Source: an uncultured Anaerolineaceae bacterium (lineage in GTDB: Bacteria > Chloroflexota > Anaerolineae > Anaerolineales > Anaerolineaceae). From it: a DNA stretch of 64,000 nt. The stretch lies in the NCBI GenBank assembly GCA_937897615.1, contig CALCNO010000201.1:248001-312000 (forward strand), in the 5' to 3' direction. Of the stretch, positions 24,649 through 33,335 are shown piece by piece. A model generated the notes under the pieces. That model worked only from the letters and a program-made list of their open reading frames with translations. It searched no databases and had not been told where the DNA came from. Numbering within the stretch: the stretch's first letter is position 1; the number at the start of each line of letters is the position of its first letter. Position numbers and translations under genes: made by a program.

Positions 24649-25271
24649 TACGCACCCGGCTTACTTACAAAAAAGGAAATTCTCTCAAGTATACCGGCCA
24701 CCTGGATTTGCATAAGGTGTGGGAACGCACTCTCAGACGGGCGCAGCTACCGCTGGCATACTCGCAGGGTTTTCACCCACAGCCGCGCATCCAGCAAGCC
24801 TGTCCCCTGCCGCTTGGGTTTACCAGCGAGAGCGAGATGTTGGATATCTGGCTCAATGACGAACTGAATATTGAGGCTATCACCGCTGCCCTGCTCCCGG
24901 CACTGCATCCCGGCATCGAGATCATCCGTATCGAGTCGATCCCCCTCAATGCAGCCCCGCTGCAAACCATCGTCGCCACATCGGACTATCGGGTTCAGTT
25001 CAATGAGCCACAAGGGACGCCTGACCACGAGAAAATTAACTGGTTTCTCGACCATCCAACTCTGATGCGCGAACGCAGAGGGAAACCCTATGACTTGCGC
25101 CCGCTGGTACACCAGCTTTACCTGGCCGAGGAACCACGGCCCGGTCTCTTGATGCGCCTTTCCGTTTTGCCGGGTGCCACCGGCCGCCCGGAAGAAGTGT
25201 TGGACGTGCTGGGAATTGACATCAATTCAGTGCAGGTGATCCGTACCGCGCTGGGGTTCCTGCAGCAATAA
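24645..25271 (+). CDS. Radical-SAM-linked protein (DUF2344, TIGR03936 type)
   Basis: A 208-residue protein always encoded beside, or fused to, the radical SAM protein upstream. Typical sequence: YTGHLDLHKVWERTLRRAQLPLAYSQGFHPQPRI near the start (split here as two recognisable segments, GHLDLHKVWERT and SQGFHPQPRI), and PLPLGFTSESEMLDI. The ATG at 24645 overlaps the stop of the previous gene (ATGA), so both are made together. No catalytic residues can be assigned. Confidence 0.87.
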   Translation: MIRTRLTYKKGNSLKYTGHLDLHKVWERTLRRAQLPLAYSQGFHPQPRIQQACPLPLGFTSESEMLDIWLNDELNIEAITAALLPALHPGIEIIRIESIPLNAAPLQTIVATSDYRVQFNEPQGTPDHEKINWFLDHPTLMRERRGKPYDLRPLVHQLYLAEEPRPGLLMRLSVLPGATGRPEEVLDVLGIDINSVQVIRTALGFLQQ

Positions 25272-25278
25272 AACAACG

Positions 25279-25956
25279 ATGGAAGCCGAGCCGCTCTTTC
25301 AGATCTATGAATGCCAAAACGCGGCCTGCCGCCTGCGCTTTCCCTCGAATCTGAGCATCCGGCAATTCGAACAGTGCCCGGTATGTGGCGCACCGGTCAT
25401 CAAGTCCGGCGACCCTTTTAGCAATGCCAAAGTCAATCTGCCTCAAGCAGCCAAACCGGGTCCAGTTCTTCACCTTCTGCTGGATAATCTGCGCAGTACC
25501 TTCAACGTTGGGTCTATTTTTCGCAGTGCCAACTGCACCGCCATTGAACATATTTATTGCTGCGGCACCACCCCCACACCGCAACATCCAAAATTCATCA
25601 AAGCGGGGCTGAACTCCGAACAGACCGCTTCCTGGAGCTATCACCCAAACGCGCTTGAAGTAGTGAAGGAAGCGAAGACAAAGCGCTTTAAAATCGCAGC
25701 ACTGGAATTAACAGCAAAAGCAACTCCTCTGTTTTCCACCGGAATTGATTATGCCCCAGACAATCAACTCCTGCTGGTGGTAGGCAATGAGGTTTCCGGG
25801 GTGGATCCTGCGATTCTTGACGCGGCAGACACAGTTGTGTATATTCCAATGTTGGGAACAAAAAACTCACTCAATGTGGCGATTGCGGCAGCCATTGCCC
25901 TGTACACCTTTAGATTCTCCCTTCGCCCCCAACCATCCCAAGAGGTAACCAGTTAG
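25279..25956 (+). CDS. SpoU/TrmH-family RNA 2'-O-methyltransferase with zinc-ribbon N-terminus
   Basis: A 225-residue SPOUT methyltransferase. The three SpoU motifs are clear: LLLDNLRSTFNVGSIFRSA, LLVVGNEVSGVD and PMLGTKNSLNVAIAAAIALY. An N-terminal four-Cys ribbon (CQNAACRLRF with CPVCGAPV, about 12-42) precedes the domain and probably helps RNA binding. It modifies a ribose in tRNA or rRNA; the exact site cannot be read. It is 7 bases after the DUF2344 gene. Confidence 0.88.
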   Translation: MEAEPLFQIYECQNAACRLRFPSNLSIRQFEQCPVCGAPVIKSGDPFSNAKVNLPQAAKPGPVLHLLLDNLRSTFNVGSIFRSANCTAIEHIYCCGTTPTPQHPKFIKAGLNSEQTASWSYHPNALEVVKEAKTKRFKIAALELTAKATPLFSTGIDYAPDNQLLLVVGNEVSGVDPAILDAADTVVYIPMLGTKNSLNVAIAAAIALYTFRFSLRPQPSQEVTS

Positions 25957-25959
25957 ACC

Positions 25960-26181
25960 ATGCCCATTTACGAGTACCAGTGCCAGGACTGCAATAAAAC
26001 TTTTGAATTACTGCGTTCAATCAAAGACGCGGACTCGGCTGCCACCTGCAAGAATTGTCAGTCAGTCCACACCCGCCGTATTCAATCGGCGTGCTTCTCT
26101 AAAGTCGCCGGCGGTACTACCAGCAGCGGTGGGGGTTGTGCCGGATGCAGCGGCGGCTCTTGTTCGAGTTGTTCACATTAG
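25960..26181 (+). CDS. FmdB-type zinc-ribbon protein
   Basis: A 73-residue protein with the FmdB signature MPIYEYQCQDCNKTFE and a second CKNCQS, giving a CxxC-CxxC zinc ribbon. The C-terminus is rich in Gly, Ser and Cys (GGGCAGCSGGSCSSCSH). Members of this family are called regulatory proteins but their role is not established. It is 3 bases after the methyltransferase gene. Confidence 0.88.
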   Translation: MPIYEYQCQDCNKTFELLRSIKDADSAATCKNCQSVHTRRIQSACFSKVAGGTTSSGGGCAGCSGGSCSSCSH

Positions 26182-26197
26182 CGGTATCGGAGGAAAA

Positions 26198-27031
26198 ATG
26201 AAATCATTCACCGGCAAGTTAACCCTGATCACCGGCGGCTCCAGCGGCATTGGCCTGGCAACCGCCAAGCAAATCGCGAAAAACGGCGGCAACGTTGCCA
26301 TCCTGGCGCGCCGCCCGGAGCTTCTCGAAAGCGCAATGAAAGAATTAGAATCCTGCCGCCAAACGCCATCACAGCAGTTTTACCCCATCCAGGCAGATGT
26401 GACGCAATATGAGGCGTTAAAAACCGCTCTCGACCAATTTACCGCCAGCACCGGCACCCCGGATGTGGTAATCAACTCCGCCGGGGTAGCTCGGCCGGGC
26501 ACCTTTGCCGCCCTGCCAATGGATGTCTTTCACTGGATGATGGACGTCAATTATTTCGGCACAGTCAATGTGCTCAAAGTGCTTGTGCCTGCCATGCAAA
26601 AGCGGCGCTCAGGTACAGTCGTCAACATCAGTTCAGTTGCAGGCTTCATCGGAGTGTATGGCTACACTGCCTATGGAGCATCAAAATACGCCGTAGCGGG
26701 TTTTACCGATGCGTTGCGTTCAGAGTTAAAACCTTATGGAATTCAGGTCTCCGTAGTATTCCCTCCAGATACGGATACTTCACAGCTTGAGTACGAAAAA
26801 CAGTTCAAACCCTTTATCACTCACGAGATTGCCGGCTCTGCCAACCTGATGAGTGCAGACAAAGTTGCAGAAGAAATTGTCAAAAAAGTGGCACAGGGTA
26901 AGTACCTTATCATCCCCGGTGGAGAGGGCAAGATGCTCTACTTTGCGCATCATCTTTTGGGCCGTACGCTTTACCCCATCATGGACTTTATGGTGCGTTC
27001 ATCCATCCGCAAGTTAAAATTTAAGGAGTAA
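26198..27031 (+). CDS. Short-chain dehydrogenase resembling 3-ketodihydrosphingosine reductase
   Basis: A 277-residue SDR. NADP(H)-binding TGGSSGIGLATA at 11-22, INSAG, and the catalytic Ser (NISSVAGF), Tyr and Lys (YTAYGASKYA) are in place. The segment PYGIQVSVVFPPDTDT with the following ADKVAEEIVKKVAQG is the pattern seen in eukaryotic and bacterial 3-ketosphinganine reductases. A C-terminal hydrophobic segment (about 240-265) could touch the membrane. This suggests reduction of a long-chain ketone, but no serine palmitoyltransferase gene is in the window. CGGAGGAAAA sets ATG 26198; the frame opens much earlier but that would overlap fmdB. Confidence 0.85.
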   Translation: MKSFTGKLTLITGGSSGIGLATAKQIAKNGGNVAILARRPELLESAMKELESCRQTPSQQFYPIQADVTQYEALKTALDQFTASTGTPDVVINSAGVARPGTFAALPMDVFHWMMDVNYFGTVNVLKVLVPAMQKRRSGTVVNISSVAGFIGVYGYTAYGASKYAVAGFTDALRSELKPYGIQVSVVFPPDTDTSQLEYEKQFKPFITHEIAGSANLMSADKVAEEIVKKVAQGKYLIIPGGEGKMLYFAHHLLGRTLYPIMDFMVRSSIRKLKFKE

Positions 27032-27063
27032 ACACCAGCGCCTGCCCAATAAAAAGCGCCTAT

Positions 27064-27071
27064 GTTATACT
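27064..27071 (+). promoter_or_regulatory. Extended -10 promoter of argF
   Basis: TGTTATACT has the -10 at 27066-27071. RNA would start near 27078, so the in-frame ATG at 27062 lies upstream of the message and the gene start must be 27107, which has AAAGGACGG before it. Confidence 0.5.
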
Positions 27072-27106
27072 CGAAAAATCACACATTCCCAGTTAAAGGA
27101 CGGAAT

Positions 27107-28027
27107 ATGAAAAAAGATTTCATCGCCATTGCAGATTACACCCCCTCTGAATTGCAGGAAATGCTCGATCTGGCAGTGCAACTAAAAAAAGAGTATTTTT
27201 TGAAAGGCAATCAACCGATATTCAAAGGCAAGGTTCTGGCGATGCTCTTCCAGAAGCCCAGTTTGCGCACCCGCATGAGCTTTGATATGGCGATGCGCCA
27301 CATGGGCGGCGATGCCCTTTATATTTCGCCCAACGAGATTGGCCTGGGCCAGCGCGAATCCATTGCGGATGTGGCACGGGTGATCTCTGGCTATGTGAGC
27401 GCCATCATGGCCAGAGTGTTTGAACACCAGCACGTGGTGGAACTTGCCAAATGGGCTTCCATCCCGGTGATCAATGGCCTTAGCGACTACAACCATCCCT
27501 GCCAGGGCATGGCAGACGCCCTGACAATTATCGAAAAGTTTGGCACCCTCAAAGGACTCAACGTCACTTATGTAGGGGATGGCAACAACGTTGCCGTGTC
27601 GCTGATGCATATCTGCGCCAAATTGGGCGCCAACTTCACCATTGCCAATCCTGCAGATTACGATATGGTGCAAAAAGCCATTGACGATGCCTCCGGCTTC
27701 GCCAAGGCTTCGGGCAGCAAACTGGCCTTCCTGCGCGACCCGCACGAAGCCGTGAAAGGCGCTCATGTGATTTACACGGATACCTGGACCAGCATGGGCC
27801 AGGAAGCCGAAACCGAAAAACGCAAACAGGTCTTCCCGCCTTACCAGGTAAACCAAAAACTGGTCTCCGAAGCAGACAAGGACGTGATCGTGATGCACTG
27901 CCTCCCGGCTCACCGCGGCCAGGAGTTGACAGACGAAGTCGCAGATGGTCCACATTCTGCCATCTTCCCCCAGGCACACAACCGCCTGCATGCGCAGAAA
28001 GCTGTACTGGTAAAGCTGCTCGCTTAA
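27107..28027 (+). CDS. argF: Ornithine carbamoyltransferase
   Basis: A 306-residue carbamoyltransferase that makes citrulline from ornithine and carbamoyl phosphate. Carbamoyl-phosphate site SLRTRMSFD, HPCQGMADALT, and ornithine-side HCLPAHRGQELTDEVADG identify it as OTCase rather than an aspartate enzyme. The length is normal. It is the only arginine-synthesis gene in the window and has its own promoter and terminator. Confidence 0.95.
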   Translation: MKKDFIAIADYTPSELQEMLDLAVQLKKEYFLKGNQPIFKGKVLAMLFQKPSLRTRMSFDMAMRHMGGDALYISPNEIGLGQRESIADVARVISGYVSAIMARVFEHQHVVELAKWASIPVINGLSDYNHPCQGMADALTIIEKFGTLKGLNVTYVGDGNNVAVSLMHICAKLGANFTIANPADYDMVQKAIDDASGFAKASGSKLAFLRDPHEAVKGAHVIYTDTWTSMGQEAETEKRKQVFPPYQVNQKLVSEADKDVIVMHCLPAHRGQELTDEVADGPHSAIFPQAHNRLHAQKAVLVKLLA

Positions 28028-28048
28028 TCGCTCAATTGTACACTTATC

Positions 28049-28078
28049 GAGCAGTGTCACTTGTGGCACTGCTCTTTT
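28049..28078 (+). terminator. Terminator of argF
   Basis: A 12-bp stem with one G-U pair (28049-28060 with 28063-28074) is followed by TTTTCTT. Confidence 0.8.
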
Positions 28079-28131
28079 CTTAATTGATTTCGATTACAAT
28101 CAAGAGAGTTCTCGTACGTCTATGGAGGAAC

Positions 28132-29583
28132 ATGAAAAGACTGGCGAAGATCGTTTGCACTCTGGGCCCCAGTTCATCCGATGAAGCAACGATTAAGAAT
28201 CTGTTATCTTCTGGCATGGATGTCGCCAGGTTGAACTTCTCTCACGGAACACACGACTCCCATGCCCAGGTAATTGCCCTGCTGCGCAAATGCAGCAAAG
28301 AAACCGGCATCCCGGTAACCATCTTGCAGGACTTGCAAGGGCCAAAACTTCGGGTTGGGAAACTACCAGAGGCTGGTATCCCGCTGAGTGCAGGGCAAAC
28401 GCTCAAGCTGTTCATGGAAGGCACTGACAAAGAAGATTTCAGCGGGCAGCAGATCGCATTACCTCTGGATGTGCCCAACCTCGCTCACAGCGTAAAACCC
28501 GGCGCGCGTATTCTGCTGGCCGATGGGCAAATGGAATTAAGCGTCCTTGAAGTACTTGGCGAAACAGTGGTAACCAAAGTGGTTACCGGCGGATTGTTGA
28601 CCTCGCACAAGGGTGTCAACCTGCCCGGTACTAATTTGGGAATCCCCAGTTTTACGGAAAAAGATCGCACCGACCTGGAATTTGGCCTGCAGCAAATGGT
28701 GGATTACATCGCCATTTCTTTTGTGGAAACCGCTGAGGATGTGCGCAAGGTTAGAAAGGTCATTGCTGAGCTTTCCACCAACGGCTGCAACCCACCGATT
28801 ATTGCCAAAATGGAACGTCCTGAAGGAGTGCGGAACCTGCATGAGATCATCCATGAGGCCGATGGAGTGATGGTAGCCCGCGGAGACCTGGGAGTTGAAA
28901 CTTCGCCATCAATCGTGCCTATTATGCAAAAAGAGATCATCCAATCTGCTAACCGCCATGCCAAGGTGGTAATCACCGCCACGCAAATGCTGGAATCGAT
29001 GATCCTCAATCCCCGCCCCACCAGAGCTGAAGCCTCTGACGTGGCCAATGCCATCTTTGACGGCACAGACGCTGTGATGCTTTCGGCAGAGACCGCCAGC
29101 GGAAATTACCCGGTCGAAGCAGTGAAAATGATGGATTCAATTGTGCGCGAGGCAGAAAAACACAGCGGCGATTGGAGCCATTGCGAAGAATTCCCCAAAG
29201 AGGCCCTCAAGGATGATGCCCTCAGCATCACCAACGCTGCCCGCGAACTGGCACATGATCGCAATGTGACCAACATTGCGGTATTTACACAAACCGGCAA
29301 AACCGCGCTGCTCATGTCGAAAGCCCGCCCACGCGTGCCAATCATGGCCTTTACCCCCAATGAACGCACACTTGCCCTATGCAACCTCTACTGGGGAGTT
29401 ACCCCTACTCTGGTTCCTTTTGCAAATTCGCTTGAGGATATGGTGCACAGTGTGGATCAGGCGCTTATCTCGCGCGGAAACCTCAAAGCCGGCCAGCAGG
29501 TGGTGCTGATTTCCGGTTTCCCGGTAGGCGCCATGCGCCTGCCTAATCTGGCGCTGCTCCACACCATCGGCGAAAAAGTGTAA
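28132..29583 (+). CDS. pyk: Pyruvate kinase
   Basis: A 483-residue pyruvate kinase converting PEP and ADP to pyruvate and ATP. Motifs: ARLNFSHGTHDSH, LQDLQGPKLRVG, the catalytic Lys in IIAKMERPEGVRN, VARGDLGVE and ATQMLESM. Start 28132 has GGAGGAAC directly before it; the frame extends to 28084 but adds an untypical basic stretch. The C-terminal regulatory domain is complete, so it is probably allosteric. Confidence 0.95.
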   Translation: MKRLAKIVCTLGPSSSDEATIKNLLSSGMDVARLNFSHGTHDSHAQVIALLRKCSKETGIPVTILQDLQGPKLRVGKLPEAGIPLSAGQTLKLFMEGTDKEDFSGQQIALPLDVPNLAHSVKPGARILLADGQMELSVLEVLGETVVTKVVTGGLLTSHKGVNLPGTNLGIPSFTEKDRTDLEFGLQQMVDYIAISFVETAEDVRKVRKVIAELSTNGCNPPIIAKMERPEGVRNLHEIIHEADGVMVARGDLGVETSPSIVPIMQKEIIQSANRHAKVVITATQMLESMILNPRPTRAEASDVANAIFDGTDAVMLSAETASGNYPVEAVKMMDSIVREAEKHSGDWSHCEEFPKEALKDDALSITNAARELAHDRNVTNIAVFTQTGKTALLMSKARPRVPIMAFTPNERTLALCNLYWGVTPTLVPFANSLEDMVHSVDQALISRGNLKAGQQVVLISGFPVGAMRLPNLALLHTIGEKV

Positions 29584-29600
29584 AACAGACAGGCAGCACA

Positions 29601-29635
29601 AAACACACCCGCTCTCGCGGGTGTGTTTGTTTTTT
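29601..29635 (+). terminator. Terminator of pyk
   Basis: A perfect 12-bp stem (29601-29612 with 29617-29628) with loop TCTC is followed by GTTTTTT. The stop codon of the convergent korB gene lies in the T run. Confidence 0.9.
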
Positions 29636-30683
29636 AGAACATCAGGCTGTTGACCAGATCAATGCTTTCCTTTGATGGCCGCAGTTTTTCAGGTTTCAGT
29701 CGATTGAGCGGTTCATCCGGCAGGTTGTAAAGGTCGAAAATATTGGGCACATCCGGATTGATATAGATGAGGCCGGTAACCAGCTCGTTGTTCAATTGCG
29801 CTTCTGCCAGCATCTTAAAAGCCTGCGCTTTATCCTGCGGATCATAGTCCTGTTCCAGCTTTTTAAGCACCACGGTGCTGCCATCATGGAGAGTTACCTC
29901 TCGGCTGGTCCCTTCCTCAAAGTCTTCCACGGTGATCTCGTCGCGGGCCGGCACAAAGGAAATCTCGTGCAGCGGTTCTTCGTGAGACTTGCCAAAGGCG
30001 TATGAGTGAAAGGAATTCTCGTGGTTATGGAAGGTAACGCAGGGGCTGATGATATCCAGAACCGCAATACCTTTGTGGGCAATCGCAATCTTCAACAATT
30101 CTTTCAACTGCTTGGGGTCGCCGGCAAAGGAACGGGCAACAAAGGTCGCATTGGAGGCCAGCGCTTCCAATGCAATATCCACCGGCAGGTAGGGGTTGGT
30201 GCCCTGTTTTTTAAGTTCCAGACCCTTTTCAGCCGTTGCCGAAAACTGCCCTTTGGTCAACCCGTACACCCCATTGTTTTCGACAATGTAAACCATCGGC
30301 AGGTTGCGCCTTACCAGGTGCTTGAACTGCCCAAGCCCAATACTGGCAGAATCGCCATCGCCGCTGACGCCGATGCCCTTCAGGGTCTTATCGGCAAACA
30401 TGGCCCCCAAAGCCAGCGAAGGCATGCGTCCATGCAGGCCGTTGAAAGCGAATGAGCGGCCGAGAAAATACGTAGGGCTTTTGCTGGAGCAGCCAATCCC
30501 GCTGAACTTGACGACCTTCTCCGGCACCAGGTTCATCTCATAGCAGGCGGCAACGATCTGCGCAGCAACACCGTTATGGCCGCATCCCTGGCACAGCGTA
30601 GAAGGTGCACCGCGATAATCGGCTCTGGACAAACCTGCTTTGTTTACATTTGCAGTTACGGGGGTTGAGGTTGGTAAACTCAT
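29634..30683 (-). CDS. korB: 2-oxoacid:ferredoxin oxidoreductase, beta subunit
   Basis: A 349-residue TPP-binding subunit of a 2-oxoglutarate (or related) ferredoxin oxidoreductase. LCQGCGHNG and GIGCSSKSPTYF bear the Cys residues for the iron-sulfur cluster, and GDGDSASIGLGQF with VENNGVYGLTKGQ is the TPP/Mg motif. ATG 30683 is chosen because GGGAGGTACAAA precedes it and it overlaps the alpha stop by 4 bp. The substrate is more likely 2-oxoglutarate or a branched acid than pyruvate; this cannot be decided from the sequence alone. Confidence 0.92.
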   Translation of the reverse strand: MSLPTSTPVTANVNKAGLSRADYRGAPSTLCQGCGHNGVAAQIVAACYEMNLVPEKVVKFSGIGCSSKSPTYFLGRSFAFNGLHGRMPSLALGAMFADKTLKGIGVSGDGDSASIGLGQFKHLVRRNLPMVYIVENNGVYGLTKGQFSATAEKGLELKKQGTNPYLPVDIALEALASNATFVARSFAGDPKQLKELLKIAIAHKGIAVLDIISPCVTFHNHENSFHSYAFGKSHEEPLHEISFVPARDEITVEDFEEGTSREVTLHDGSTVVLKKLEQDYDPQDKAQAFKMLAEAQLNNELVTGLIYINPDVPNIFDLYNLPDEPLNRLKPEKLRPSKESIDLVNSLMF

Positions 30684-32503
30684 TTTGTACCTCCCAGGTT
30701 GCCCTGTACCTGATCCATGATCCATTGAGCGGTCAGGGGCAATCCATCAATATGCGCGCACCTGATCATTTTGCTTGCCAATGCGGGCGCTTCCAATGTG
30801 ATCAACTGATGAAGCTGGCCATCGCGGTTAAGTTCAACCACAAAGACTGTGTCGTTTTCGGCCAGGAATTGAGAGATTTCTGCGCCAAGGGGTAAGCTGC
30901 GAATTCGCAGATAATTGGAGCGAATCCCCCGGGCAGCCAGGCGAGCCCGTGCCTCCTCAACGGCAAAATGGGCAGAACCTGAGGAAATGAATGCGATCTT
31001 CGCGCCCGGCTCCTTTACAGGGACCGCCGCCGGCAGGTACTTTTTGCCTTCCTCTATCTTCTTTTTGATGCGGTTAAAGATGCGCTCCCAGACCTGCGGA
31101 TCTTCAGAATAACTGGTGTCTTCCCGGTGGCTGGTGCCGCGGGTAAAGTGCCCACTTTGCGGATGAAGGTTGCCGGGCACCGTCCGGTAAGGGATGCCGT
31201 CGCCATCCACATCCTCATAGCGTCCCCAATGACCCTGATTCCGCTCAAGCAGCTTATCCAGTCCATCTTCCCAGAGAATCTTGCCCCTGTCCATTGGTGA
31301 ATCGGGGTAGATAAATTTCTCTGTCACCCAGGGATTCATGCCAAAATCAAGGTCAGACATCACAATTACCGGCGTTTGCAGTCGTTCGGCAATATCAAAG
31401 GCTCTCCAACCAAACTCGAAGCACTCGTTAATCGAGCCGGGAATCAAAATGACCATTTGCTTGTCACCGTGGCTGATGAAGTTCGCCATAGTGAGGTCGC
31501 CCTGTGCAGTTCTGGTGGGCATGCCGGTGCTGGGGCCTACCCGCTGCACATCCCAGATCACCACCGGTACTTCGGCATAGTAGGCCAGGCCGATGTACTC
31601 TGACATCAACGAAAGACCTGGCCCTGAAGTGGACGTCATGGAACGCAGCCCACCCCAACCGGCGCCGATGGCCATGCCGATGGCCGCCAGCTCATCCTCA
31701 GATTGAACCACTGCATAGGTTTCCCGGCCGTTTTCAGAGTCCTTGCGTAAGAGCGGCAGGTATTCATTCAACGATTCCGCCAGACTGGTGGCAGGGGTAA
31801 TGGGGTACCAGGCGGCAAACTGCACACCCCCGTAAATCGAGCCGAGCGCGCCGGCAGTATTCCCATCTGTCATGATGCAGCCATCGTTGCCGCGCATCGG
31901 CTCAACGGCATACGGGTCGGTTTTTATGAGGTTCGTTGTGGCCCAATCGTATGCGGCTTTGACCACATTGAAGTTAGCGTCAATAGCCTTTTGCTTGCCT
32001 TTGAAGTGGAAATCCAGCGCCTTGTAAATTTGGTCAATGTCAATGGAAAGCAATTGCGCCAGGACGCCAACGTACACCATGTTGGCAATGTAATCACGCA
32101 AAGTTGGAGTCACATCTACGTCCTTGACCAGCTTCTTCACCGGCATGGCATAAATGTGAACATCTTTGCGGCCTTCGGGGATCGAAAAATCATCCGGGAT
32201 CAATAACACGCCGCCAGGGCACAGGTACCCCAATTCCTTTTCAATCGTGGCCGGATTCATCGCAACGACAATATCATCCTGCTCTACTCGCGCCAGATAC
32301 CCATCCTTATTCACGCGTAAAGAAAACCAGGTCGGTAACCCTTGGATGTTAGAAGGAAAGATATTTTTACCGGACACAGGAATACCCATACGAAAAAGCG
32401 CCCGCATTAATGTGGTGTTAGCGGTGGCGCTTCCAGAGCCGTTGACGGTGCTAAATGTGATGCAAAAATCATTGACGATTTTTGATTGTGCCGCTTCTGT
32501 CAT
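30680..32503 (-). CDS. korA: 2-oxoacid:ferredoxin oxidoreductase, gamma-alpha fusion subunit
   Basis: A 607-residue subunit that fuses the gamma domain (about 8-180: FSTVNGSGSATANTTLMRAL, VAMNPAT) to the alpha domain (about 215-607: FAAWYPITPATSLAESL, TSTSGPGLSLMSEYIGLA). The fused form is typical of two-subunit KorAB enzymes without a separate ferredoxin-like delta subunit, and none is encoded here. GGAGGATTGA stands before ATG 32503. The gene follows the GntR regulator after 19 bases. Confidence 0.93.
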   Translation of the reverse strand: MTEAAQSKIVNDFCITFSTVNGSGSATANTTLMRALFRMGIPVSGKNIFPSNIQGLPTWFSLRVNKDGYLARVEQDDIVVAMNPATIEKELGYLCPGGVLLIPDDFSIPEGRKDVHIYAMPVKKLVKDVDVTPTLRDYIANMVYVGVLAQLLSIDIDQIYKALDFHFKGKQKAIDANFNVVKAAYDWATTNLIKTDPYAVEPMRGNDGCIMTDGNTAGALGSIYGGVQFAAWYPITPATSLAESLNEYLPLLRKDSENGRETYAVVQSEDELAAIGMAIGAGWGGLRSMTSTSGPGLSLMSEYIGLAYYAEVPVVIWDVQRVGPSTGMPTRTAQGDLTMANFISHGDKQMVILIPGSINECFEFGWRAFDIAERLQTPVIVMSDLDFGMNPWVTEKFIYPDSPMDRGKILWEDGLDKLLERNQGHWGRYEDVDGDGIPYRTVPGNLHPQSGHFTRGTSHREDTSYSEDPQVWERIFNRIKKKIEEGKKYLPAAVPVKEPGAKIAFISSGSAHFAVEEARARLAARGIRSNYLRIRSLPLGAEISQFLAENDTVFVVELNRDGQLHQLITLEAPALASKMIRCAHIDGLPLTAQWIMDQVQGNLGGTK

Positions 32504-32522
32504 TCAATCCTCCACACTGAGA

Positions 32523-33215
32523 TTATTCAAAAGACAACCGCGGCGCCATGCGCTCGCGCTGGCTGATCAAATCCATGTGTTCGATCAAAATCTGTAAACC
32601 AAGCGATGGGTTTCCCTGGCGAATGGCATCCACAATGCGCTGGTGGTACTGCCAAACCCTGTCCATGTAGGTCATTTCCGGGTAGATTTCCAATCCGGTG
32701 GCACGGTAGAGGTCCCAGTACACCTCAAGAATATTGAGGACGAAGGGGTTTGAGAGCCGCTTGTAGATGCCCATGTGCAGCTCGCGGTGTTCCGCGCTCG
32801 GTAATTGAGGAGGAATGTAGCGGATCTTCTCCTGGGCGCGTTTGACCACGTTTGCCAGGTACTCAACATCGGTGGTGGAAAGCTGCTGCACTGCCTCGAT
32901 GAAATACGCAGCCTCAAGATGTTTGCGCAAATTAGAGAGATGCGAAAAAACAGTGGTGTTACCCTCCACTGCGTAGGTCAGGCTTGCGGCAATGGCAGGC
33001 TTGAGAGAATATGAAGTCTTGTGAATGCCTGCTTTGGGTTTGATCTCCACAATTCCCAGCAGACGGGCGACCTCCAATTGCTCGCGCAGAGAAGCCACGC
33101 TAATGCCAAGTTGCTTACTCAATTCGCTTAATGGGGGAATCCGCTGGTCACCGCCCTCCGGGATGGAGGAAAGGTATTTGAGCAGTTCAGATAAACGGTA
33201 TCCTTGCGCTATCAA
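32523..33215 (-). CDS. GntR-family (FadR subgroup) transcriptional regulator of korAB
   Basis: A 230-residue regulator. The N-terminal winged helix (about 12-75: PPLSELSKQLGISVASLREQLEVARLLGIVEI) is followed by a helical FCD-like ligand domain (about 90-225) with paired His residues (HRELH, YHQRIV, EHMDLI) suited to bind a metal and an organic acid. The start is TTG; no close ribosome binding site is seen. As the first gene of the korAB unit, with repeats of the AATCTGAT sequence over its own promoter, it is likely an autoregulator responding to an organic acid. Confidence 0.88.
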   Translation of the reverse strand: MIAQGYRLSELLKYLSSIPEGGDQRIPPLSELSKQLGISVASLREQLEVARLLGIVEIKPKAGIHKTSYSLKPAIAASLTYAVEGNTTVFSHLSNLRKHLEAAYFIEAVQQLSTTDVEYLANVVKRAQEKIRYIPPQLPSAEHRELHMGIYKRLSNPFVLNILEVYWDLYRATGLEIYPEMTYMDRVWQYHQRIVDAIRQGNPSLGLQILIEHMDLISQRERMAPRLSFE

Positions 33216-33234
33216 GGGAATGTATTTCCTTATT

Positions 33235-33326
33235 TAATCTGATGATATAAGCAATAATAGTATAACAAATCAGATTTTAACTGCAATTCTGACATTTGTC
33301 ACGACTTTTTTTCTTATTAATCTGAT
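33235..33326 (-). promoter_or_regulatory. Promoter and repeated operator of gntR-korAB
   Basis: On the minus strand TTGCAG (33281-33286) and TATACT (33259-33264) are 16 bases apart. Three copies of TAATCTGAT or its complement lie at 33235-33243, 33268-33276 (inverted, exactly between -35 and -10) and 33318-33326. The middle copy would block RNA polymerase, so repression by the GntR protein is the simplest reading. Confidence 0.55.
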
Positions 33327-33335
33327 TATTTAATC

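Noticed and set aside
26003..26197. Upstream extension of the SDR gene that overlaps fmdB
   Set aside because: The extra 65 residues are in another frame of fmdB, and a clear ribosome binding site marks ATG 26198.
27182..28069. Open frame of 295 codons antisense to argF
   Set aside because: The argF protein is full length with all motifs; the opposite frame is low in plausible structure and rich in His and Gln.
28049..28078. Imperfect inverted repeat after argF considered as a recombination site
   Set aside because: It sits directly after a stop codon and is followed by a T run, the usual form of a terminator.
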